Assembly: GCA_009782015.1 (NCBI GenBank)
Contig: WQUP01000170.1
Coordinates: forward strand, 1 to 10,607
Length of the DNA stretch: 10,607 bases
Reading direction: 5' to 3'
DNA from: Endomicrobiia bacterium
GTDB lineage: Bacteria > Elusimicrobiota > Endomicrobiia > Endomicrobiales > Endomicrobiaceae
The notes beneath the pieces are model-generated. The model searched no databases. It worked only from the letters and a program-made list of their open reading frames with translations, and was not told the DNA's origin. The first letter of the stretch is position 1. Each line of letters starts with the position of its first letter. Shown here in pieces: positions 1 to 7,100 of this stretch. Position numbers and translations under genes: made by a program.

Positions 1-1
1 C

Positions 2-76
2 GCCGCGCTGCAAAACGCCGTTGAAGCAAAAACCGAAGCCAGAAAATTATTATCCAAACCGTCAGAAACAAAATAA
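2..76 (+). CDS. 3' end of an upstream gene (24 codons, partial)
   Basis: The frame that starts at base 2 is open from the window edge to a TAA at 74-76. It encodes a charged, alanine-rich tail that ends ...LLSKPSETK. The composition (A, K, E, Q) suits a helical C-terminus of a real protein. The stop is followed at once by the repeat block, as expected at a gene end. The rest of the gene lies outside the window, so no function can be given. A chance open frame of this length cannot be excluded. Confidence 0.45.
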   Translation, partial: AALQNAVEAKTEARKLLSKPSETK

Positions 77-100
77 GAAGAGACAGGTAAAATATAAAAG

Positions 101-138
101 GGGTTTCTCTAAAAACCCTAAAAATCAACAGTGTCCTA
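101..138 (+). repeat. Left-end repeat unit, copy 1
   Basis: This 38-bp stretch matches 9740-9777 at 36 of 38 positions. It contains the left inverted end and a conserved tail, ATCAACAGTGTCCTA. The first 18 bases form a small hairpin themselves (GGGTTT 101-106 with AAACCC 113-118), so every copy of the end can fold. Confidence 0.7.
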
Positions 139-177
139 AAGTCTGTCATACCGGAAAGTCTTTGTCCGGTATCTGCA
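138..177 (+). repeat. Palindromic unit GTCATACCGGA/TCCGGTATCTGCA, copy 1
   Basis: The arms are ATACCGGA (148-155) and TCCGGTAT (165-172). The 40-bp stretch matches 9521-9560 at 38 of 40 positions. Both differences fall in or beside the loop, so the stem is unchanged. Confidence 0.75.
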
Positions 178-223
178 TATTGACAAAAGTCGACAAAAGC
201 AGGCAGTTAATCCGCTCTTTTGT

Positions 224-250
224 CGTCCCCGAGCGTTTAAGTCGGGGAAC
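224..250. repeat. Palindromic unit with CCCCGA/TCGGGG arms
   Basis: CCCCGA (227-232) pairs with TCGGGG (242-247) across a 9-base loop. It lies inside the composite block. The part of the block from about 227 to 345, which includes this unit, is missing from the related block at 9500-9735, where the flanking sequence is joined more directly. Confidence 0.5.
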
Positions 251-264
251 CATTCATCTCTTTT

Positions 265-343
265 GTCATTGTGAGCCTGTTAAAATTTGTTTTTCATTAG
301 CAGCCTGCCCCGTAAGGTCTTAATACGGGGGCGCGGCAATCCA
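265..343. repeat. Repeat unit of the GTCATTG(C/T)GAG...GGCAATCC type
   Basis: The unit starts GTCATTGTGAGCC and ends GCGGCAATCC, the two ends of a repeat style I recall from many unrelated bacterial genomes. Near its right end, CCCCGTA (308-314) pairs with TACGGGG (324-330). The beginning of another such unit, GTCATTGCGGGC, occurs at 9494-9505. The family assignment is from memory. Confidence 0.5.
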
Positions 344-345
344 TA

Positions 346-386
346 CTTTAAGGCAGATTCCGGACTACTGCCTTCCGGAATGACAA
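346..386 (+). repeat. 41-bp interlocked palindromic unit, copy 1
   Basis: It is identical over 41 bp to 9582-9622. Two inverted repeats interlock: AAGGCAG (350-356) with CTGCCTT (368-374), and ATTCCGGA (357-364) with TCCGGAAT (374-381). The order a-b-a'-b' allows either of two hairpins, or an H-type pseudoknot in RNA. It ends in ATGACAA, the usual edge of these units. Confidence 0.75.
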
Positions 387-416
387 ACATGGGTTGTTAG
401 AGAAACCCAATCTGCT

Positions 417-460
417 TTTGTCAACTGCAGATCCCGGACAGAGACACTCCGGGATGACAA
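417..460. repeat. Palindromic unit with ATCCCGGA/TCCGGGAT arms
   Basis: ATCCCGGA (431-438) pairs with TCCGGGAT (448-455). The unit is bordered by TGCAG on the left and GACAA on the right. It is the last palindrome before the right inverted end of the block. Confidence 0.6.
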
Positions 461-524
461 GATTGCGGGTTTTTAGAGAGACCCCTAATGGAAATTTTTG
501 GCTTTAACGCCTCTTTGCCGTTGC

Positions 525-600
525 CAAGCTTCCAATCTTCCAAACTTCTAAACTTCCGCCGTTAAACTTCTGCCGTTAAAATTTCACTTAAATTTCACTA
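525..600 (+). repeat. Cluster of short tandem repeats upstream of the 644 gene
   Basis: Three arrays follow one another: four imperfect 8-bp units of the form CAAACTTC (525-556), two 14-bp units AAACTTC(C/T)GCCGTT (550-563 and 564-577), and two 11-bp units AAATTTCACT(T/A) (579-589 and 590-600). They end about 30 bp before the -10 box at 632. The 11-bp period is close to one helical turn and the last pair lies at about -65 to -44, so a regulator site is possible. Simple slippage repeats are the alternative. Confidence 0.55.
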
Positions 601-628
601 TTATTGTATGGCAAGGCCGCAATATCTG

Positions 629-637
629 TGGTATAAT
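629..637 (+). promoter_or_regulatory. Extended -10 promoter, sigma70-like
   Basis: TGGTATAAT combines a perfect TATAAT (632-637) with the extended TG dinucleotide at 629-630. No good -35 box is seen 16-18 bp upstream, which extended -10 promoters tolerate. The expected start site is about 7 bases after the hexamer, at or next to 644, the A of the start codon. Confidence 0.65.
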
Positions 638-643
638 ACTGCC

Positions 644-1150
644 ATGCACAAAAAGCTGCTGGCTTTAACCATCGCTTTTTCTGTTTTTCTGTTCTCTGTG
701 CCGCAAAACGCGGCGGCTTTTGCGTTTGCCTCGGGCAGCGCAAAGACCGATGCAGGCGCGGTATCTTCACCCATGAAATTGATAAATATGCTTGATATTT
801 CAATGAAAATGGCAAAAGTGTGTTATGGGGCCGGAAAGACGTTCTTTTCCGGTTTTTATTTTTCGGATGCTGCCGCTGCGGCAGCGCGGTTTTGGGATGC
901 GTGCAAGAGTGTTTTTCTTTTTGCCGTAAACGAAATTCTGATTTTAAGGCAGGGCAACAATACAAAATCTTATGCAAAGGCGCCGGCCGGCTACGGCGTT
1001 GCTGCGGATTCATCAAAGTATATGCCTGACAAGTACCGATGGCGGCGCGGTGAAATTATAAATACGTATCTTCTGTATATTGAGGCGCTGCACAAGAGCA
1101 GTCTGCCCGCGTCTTTTGCTTTTACTATGAAATTTTATAATCCGGCTTAA
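644..1150 (+). CDS. Small secreted protein of unknown function (168 aa)
   Basis: The protein begins MHKKLLALTIAFSVFLFS and has a clear Sec signal peptide, with a probable cleavage near residues 25-27 (...QNAAAFA). The mature part has a hydrophobic, alanine-rich stretch around residues 68-105 that could be a membrane helix. A basic patch (KYRWRRGE) follows, and then a mixed C-terminus. I recognise no family. The frame extends upstream to an ATG at 608, but that start lacks a ribosome site, lies upstream of the -10 box and would put 12 residues before the signal peptide. I therefore prefer 644. No Shine-Dalgarno sequence precedes 644, so translation is probably from a leaderless mRNA. The TAA stop lies inside the left arm of a terminator hairpin and overlaps the ATG of a 15-codon ORF that leads to the giant gene. 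It may be coupled to that gene. Confidence 0.7.
   Translation: MHKKLLALTIAFSVFLFSVPQNAAAFAFASGSAKTDAGAVSSPMKLINMLDISMKMAKVCYGAGKTFFSGFYFSDAAAAAARFWDACKSVFLFAVNEILILRQGNNTKSYAKAPAGYGVAADSSKYMPDKYRWRRGEIINTYLLYIEALHKSSLPASFAFTMKFYNPA
1136..1141 (+). promoter_or_regulatory. Candidate -10 box inside the end of the small gene
   Basis: A perfect TATAAT lies at 1136-1141 and overlaps the terminator's left arm. A transcript starting about 7 bases downstream (near 1148) would lack the GC-rich outer part of the hairpin and would escape termination, leaving a leader of roughly 46 bases before the giant gene. No convincing -35 element was found at normal spacing (TTGCTT at 1116 is only 14 bp away), so this is tentative. 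Confidence 0.3.
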
Positions 1151-1180
1151 TGGAAAAACCATTAAGCCGGATTTATTTTT
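1139..1180 (+). terminator. Intrinsic terminator / possible attenuator
   Basis: AATCCGGCTTAATGG (1139-1153) and CCATTAAGCCGGATT (1159-1173) form a perfect 15-bp stem with an AAAAA loop. It is followed by TATTTTT (1174-1180). The small gene's stop codon (1148-1150) is within the left arm. Only 13 bases separate the U-tract from the giant gene's ATG. Unless a promoter lies inside this structure, the giant gene must depend on readthrough. That makes regulated attenuation more likely than simple termination. Confidence 0.8.
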
Positions 1181-1197
1181 GGGGGGTAGGAAAATGA
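1150..1197 (+). CDS. Putative 15-codon leader ORF across the terminator
   Basis: This ORF encodes MEKPLSRIYFWGVGK. Its ATG (1150-1152) overlaps the upstream stop as TAATG. Its TGA (1195-1197) overlaps the giant gene's start as ATGA. Both are typical translation-coupling overlaps. It runs through the hairpin loop, right arm and U-tract, so a ribosome translating it would unfold the terminator and arrive at the giant gene's start. It has no Shine-Dalgarno of its own and would rely on reinitiation. There is no run of a single amino acid of the kind seen in biosynthetic attenuators. A chance ORF of this length is quite possible. Confidence 0.35.
   Translation: MEKPLSRIYFWGVGK
1181..1190 (+). promoter_or_regulatory. 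Purine-rich ribosome binding site for the giant gene
   Basis: GGGGGGTAGG precedes the ATG at 1194. The G6 run can pair with the CCUCC of 16S rRNA at a spacing of 7 bases. This site supports the ATG at 1194 over the TTG at 1179, which would begin inside the terminator U-tract and add residues before the signal peptide. Confidence 0.6.
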
Positions 1198-4100
1198 AAA
1201 GGATTATTTCGCTTGTAACACTGACGGCGTTTTTGTGGAGTGTGTTTGGCAGCAATTATGCGTATGCGCAAGGCGTCTCGCCTGCTGCAGCAACTCTTAA
1301 GATTTCGTCTTTTACCGAGCCGGCAATATCCGGAGCGTACGGTAAAATTACGGATTGCAGCCTTTTCGGCGGGGACAAAGTAGTAATAAACATACAGGAT
1401 TTGCACTGCAACCCCGGCGTGCAAAGAAACATAGCCGGACTGCTTTCCGATATAGAAAAAAAGTACGGCATATCCGGACTTTATGCGGAAGGCGCGTACT
1501 CGGACGTAAGCACGGAGTGGATCAACTCCGTAAGCGATGAAAATATGAAAAAAGGCATCCTTGACGCCTTGATAAACAGCGGCAGGCTTACCGGAAGCGA
1601 ATATTATTCCGTAGTTTCAAACCAGCCGCACATTATTAAAGGAATAGAAGACAAAGCCGTGCATCAGGCCAATATTGTGAGAATGGCCGGCATATTGGAC
1701 AAGCAGGATAGCTACAAAGACGTCCTCAAATCCATGGATTTGGAACTCTTCCTTATGCAGTCCAAATATTTTAACTCCGAAAACAAACGCTTTAACAAAA
1801 TGCTCGGCAAGTATAAAAGCGGCAAAACCGACGCGGGCAGATATTATCTGTCGCTTCTGAAGTATGCGGACAAAATAAACTCGAAAACCGATAAAAACAA
1901 CGCTCTTCTTTATATAAATCTTCAAAATTATCCGAATTTGTTGAAATATGTCGAGCTTTCAAACATAGCCAAGAGAATAAATTCCGGAAGAACGTCTTCG
2001 GAGTTTACAAAATTCGTAGGACAGCTTAAAGAAAAGCTTCCGTACGCCGCGTATAAAAATCTTGCCGAAAAGACCAACAATTTTTCAAATACCGCAGACC
2101 TTTACGTTTACGTGTCGCAGATAGTCAGCGAATACGGGATAACTTTGGACGGCGATTACGGTAACTTGAAAAAGTTTTTCGATTACGCGGGTAAAGAAAG
2201 AAGTTTTAACGCGGTACAGATGGTGACGGAAGAAAAAAGGCTTATAGAAAAAATCAGGCTCAGCCTTTCCAAAGACCCGAGCGAAACGGAAGTCTCTTTC
2301 ATAAGCGACTTTTACAATTACTTTAAAGGCTACCTTTCAACGTCAATAATGGCTGACGACTATAAATATTTCGCCGCCAAATTTCCTGAATTTGAAAAAA
2401 TCTGGAACAAATACACGTACAAGAGCGCCATGAGCGGCATCGAAGCCGATTTTAGCGAAATAAACAAATTTTACGAAACCAATTTCCAAAGAGACGGCAT
2501 ATTTTTAGGAAAACTCGGCCTTGAGAAAAATAACGCCGCGAATGCGGCCGCAACCGCGGACAGTTCCGAAAAAGCGTTAAAAGAAACGCTGCAAAAATCA
2601 AAAGTGATAGTGGTTGTTACCGGCGGATTTCACAGCGAAGATTTAAGAGCCGAGCTTGAAAAAGAAAAAATATCGCACATAACCGTAACGCCAAATGTGG
2701 CGGAACTCGGCGATACGCAAAAAGTATATGCGGCTCTCATAAAAGAGCAGGCAAAAGCTATAGGTTTGGCAATAGCCGCAAACGCCCGTCATTCCGAACT
2801 TGTTTCGGAATCCGCCTTTAATCCCAACGCGCTCGCTTTGCCTTTAGGCTCAACCGGCGCCAAGGTGGTATCGTTTGACGGCAAGCAAGCGGTCGTGGAA
2901 TTTAAAGCCGACAACGAAACCGTAGAAACCGTAACTCTGACCTATAAAGACGGCAAATTCGATTTTTTGCAAGACTCAGCCGAAAATGAGAACATCAAAA
3001 ACAATAAATATCTTACAGCAGATGCCGTAAAACAAGCTCTTAAAATATTCGCAGATTTGTCGCTGCTGCCAAACCCCGCGTCGTCCGCGGACATAATATT
3101 CGAGTTGGTTAAAGAAGGCTCTCTTCTTGCTGTAGATAAAGGATATATACAAAACGACAGCGGTTTGATTTGGGAAATAGCGACTAACGATGAAGTAATA
3201 ACAGCTTTCGAAAATGACAAGGAAGGCGTATTAAATTCTGTAGGGCAGTTGGATGAAGCGCTGCAAATGATGGCAGCGAATAAAGCCGTCTCTGAGTCCG
3301 ATATAAAAAAACATTTCAGCAATGATCCGTTTGTTGTTGCAGTTTACAAAATGCGCGCCGGAGGTTATTTAAAAGGTGTTGCTGCGATGACAAAAACTTC
3401 AACGGTAGAAAAGTACCTGAAAAACAGCAGGTTTTTAAGATGGGTTGACAGTTACTTCGGCAGGGCTGCGGTTGTCGCGGTTGCGGCAATATCGCCGTTT
3501 AAATACGGAGCGGTAAAAACCGAAAGTGCCGAATTGACTGATGCGATAAATGCCTGGATAAACGGCGATGACAGTTTAATAAACGCTTTCGCGGATTCTC
3601 ATACGGAGTACACTTATGAGCAAAGCGAAACTCTCATGGCTCAGTTAGAAGATATAAAAAATAAAGTGAAAGACGTTCCCGAAGACCAAAGACAAAAGCT
3701 TATCGATAAATATCACATGCAGGTTAATAAAAAATTTGCAAAAAGTTCGCTGGATTTCCATATTATTCTGAGGCTTGTGCCGCTGGCGTTAGCAGTGTGT
3801 TTTGTGTGTTTTTCTTTGGCAGACACATCGAAGATTATTCCCGGCATCTTGTTCGCTATTAGCATGCTGTCTCCCGCGCTGGTTGCGCTCTTTCGTGCAG
3901 ATAAAACAGAAGGGAGCGAAGCTGCTTTGGCACACGGAGAGCCGGTAGAGTTAGCGCCTGACGCTAAGAAAGAAAAGATAAAACAAGAATTCTCAGCTGC
4001 AATGGAACAGATTGATAAATCAAGCGGAGACGATATTGAACGTCTTATAAATGCCGCGTACGATATGGCAACATATGAAAATGCCGACGCCGACATGAAA

Positions 4101-7100
4101 AAAGATGCGTTAAGAGCCGCATTATTTTTGAATTTTTTAGATTCGTTCAATGCGAACAATTATTTTGACAGAGACGGAAACGAACTATATATTCGGGCTA
4201 AATATTTAGAAGACATGAGCCGTGAATATACTTCCTCTCTCATGAAAGATAAAGTGGATATTCTTATACAGCCGGCTTTAATATATGCAAAGGTGTACGG
4301 ATATGATTTAGACTACAATAATAAGTCCGACAAAAATGTATTGCGGCAAATCGGAGGATTCTTTAATGAATTTACCGTATTTGATTTTAATGAAAACAGA
4401 GAGTATCTGCGCCAAATTTTGAAGAATATACAAAACGGTAATTTGGATAATAGGGAAGCCGACAATTTAGGAATACTGCAAATCCTTCAAAAATTCTATA
4501 CTTCGGAGCAAATAGATAGAGGCATAAAACACGGTTTAAGCAATTCGGCATCAGCGGAATTTTTTAAAAAACTGACAGCCGCCGTGCAGAATGACAACAC
4601 AAAACCCCCATACATTTTTAAAAAGCTTTTCTCTTTTATGCTGCCGATTATAGTCTCAGCCGGCATGGCTTATCTGATGATGAACGGGCATTCGGCCGAG
4701 GGGTTTGGGCTTGCCGCCATTATGCCTTTTATCAGAGCTCCGTACGGAGAGGCAAAAAAGTCTCTTAAGGAGCATGTGCAAATATTGAAGGATGCGGTTG
4801 AAAAGAATTCTGCAGTTAATATTATCGAGATGTCCAGATTAGTAGAATCGGTTCATTTTGTAATGTTGGCATCTTTCGACAAAAATAAAAAATTGCTTGA
4901 AGACACCGCGGAACTGCTTATGGAAAGTAATGTCGGCGGTGCGCTATATCCCGCCGGTTCGAGAAATATGTCTATCGATAGTGACGAGAGAGCAAAAAGT
5001 CTTGAAGAGCTGTTTAAAAAAACAGGCAAATTGGATAAACTCATAACAAAAGCGAAGCTTCCGGCCGCAACTGCAGCTGTCAATGACCGGCAAGTTCGCG
5101 ACGCTGCGATCGAGCAGTTCAATAGACTTACCGTAGATATGTATGGCCTTTATTATCAAGACAAATTAAATGGTGAGCTAAACTATTCCGGATTTGTGCG
5201 CATATCCGAAAAGATAGAAATGAAAGAAGCAATAAAAGACATTAAAGAGTTTCTTAAATCGAAATTTGGCTTAGAATTCATCGGTATATATCGTTCTACT
5301 GCGTCGTTGCAGTTTGATACAAAGTTGACCTTAGAACAGATAGAAGCCGTTACAAATTTTTTGAAGGACAAAGCCGCCGAACAAAATCCTGCGCTGCAAG
5401 AAAAGCCGGCAGCGCCGCAGGCAGTTGTTGCAAATCCCGTTGAAGCGGGGCAGGAACCGTTTGTATTTATAGATGAGAATAAGCCTGTTACCGAAACTCC
5501 GGCTCCCGCAAATTTGGATATTCCGTTTGAGAGCGGATACTACAACGATGACGGCAAATATATTAAAACTTATCCGAAATTAAAACATAAAATCGCGAAC
5601 TGGATTGAAAAACAAATTGAAAAAATTAAAAAAGAGACGCCGGAAGAAAGAAAGGAAGCAAATAAAAAACTTAGTATTTTTAACATCGCGCTTTGGATAA
5701 TTTTTGGGTATGTAGCGTATAAAACCGGAGATCTTTCTATTTATAGCGAGGATATCTCTTTATGGTTTATGGTTCCGATTATATCGTCTTTTTTGTGGAT
5801 AGCGCGAAATGCAATAGGCAGCCCGGACGATTCCCAAAACTTAAATTTTGCAAACCTGCCGGAAAATCAGGCAATACGGAACATGGAATGGCTGAAACAG
5901 AAGTTTCAGGTGTTTGTCAATCTCTTTAAATCCGTAAAATTTAAAGACTCTCTTAATGTTACTGCGCTCTTTTGGGCTTCCGAGGCACAGCAAAAGGCGT
6001 ATGAAAACTTGCTTAAGGCGGATTCCTCAAAATACGCAGCGAGAATGATTTCATTTGTTGGCGAAGATCGCATTCTGCATGTAAGCGCTAATAGCGGCGA
6101 GATGTATTTCATATATCCGGACGGACATATCAGGGTTTTGGAAACCGGACTCTTTCTGTACCGGGATATTACCGTTGATGACAGCGGCAAAATTACAACT
6201 ATCAATAGAAAAGAGAGAGCCTCGGATTTGACCAAACCGATTGAAACGCTTAATAATCTCGCCAAAGAATACGGTTTCTTTTACAGCGGCGGCGGTGAGT
6301 TTGGCGGCCCCGGGTTTTCTTCATATAAACCTGAAGCCAAAGACATGATAACGAAAATTTTAGACATCACTGAGCTCAATAAATTTAAAGAAGTAAGCTG
6401 GTGGAAAGATAAGAATGATAAGGAAAGCGAAAGCAGAGCCGGCCGCGCAATGACCCTCGCGGAAATAGAAGCCGTCATAAATTTTTTAAAGGCATATAAG
6501 AGTGAGAGCGAACAGCCTGCAGCTGCCGAGGCGCAAAAAGGATTATGGAGCGTTTCGGGCGTGCAAGAGAACACCGGCGGTTTGTCCTATGCCAAGAACG
6601 ACCAAAATACTTTATACCAATATGAGTTTTCCGACGCTAACGGCAAAAGCTTGCAGCAGGGGCAAAGGATAGAAATCGGCGTTACGGAAGATTCGTCTTT
6701 TATTAAAAATAAAAATCCTAAAGAGGTGAATTTTTTGGTAACGATAAAATATAAAGACGGAAGATACGATTATTTAAGCAACGATGAAAAAACGCTTAAT
6801 AATTTGCGTTCTAATTCCGTAGGTTTGTTCTTTAAAAGAATTTCAAAAGCGTCCACAGGCCGCGTGTATTTTAATGACGGCAAATGGACAGGCATAACTC
6901 CCAGGGGCGGCGAGGTAGAATCAATAGTTATCGATGCCGGAATTCATGCGCAAACGCAGCTTGCCGCAACGCTTCTTCTTATGAACAATGATAATTTTAA
7001 CAAAGACACTGATATCAGAGCCGCCGGCGCCCATTTTAACTCTTTTACCGCGCAGGCAGCGGAAGCGCAGCCGGCAAAGGCAAGTTCATTCGGCTGGTTT

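Larger units (their letters stand above)
100..485. repeat. Composite palindromic repeat block with 19-bp inverted ends (MITE-like)
   Basis: The block begins with GGGGTTTCTCTAAAAACCC (100-118). It ends with GGGTTTTTAGAGAGACCCC (467-485), whose reverse complement matches the left end at 18 of 19 positions. Between the ends are palindromes at 148-172, 227-247, 308-330, 357-381 and 431-455, most bordered by GTCAT/ATGAC or ATCTG/CAGAT. No coding sequence is present. An open frame at 21-323 crosses the block but reads through the palindromes and is judged spurious. No clear target-site duplication flanks the ends. The block could be a non-autonomous mobile element or several small repeats nested into one another. 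Related blocks occur at 9500-9735 and 9740-9882. Confidence 0.7.

Noticed and set aside
21..323. 100-codon + strand ORF over the first intergenic region
   Set aside because: It begins inside the tail of the upstream gene in another frame and translates directly through palindromes that recur elsewhere. It has no ribosome site and no protein-like composition.
100..485. CRISPR array
   Set aside because: The palindromic units differ in sequence, spacing and orientation. There are no uniform spacers and no cas genes.
608..643. Earlier ATG for the small secreted protein
   Set aside because: It would place the start upstream of the TATAAT box and put 12 residues ahead of a normal signal peptide. 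No ribosome site is present.
1179..1193. TTG start for the giant gene
   Set aside because: It lies in the terminator U-tract. The ATG at 1194 has the G-rich ribosome site and gives a standard signal peptide.
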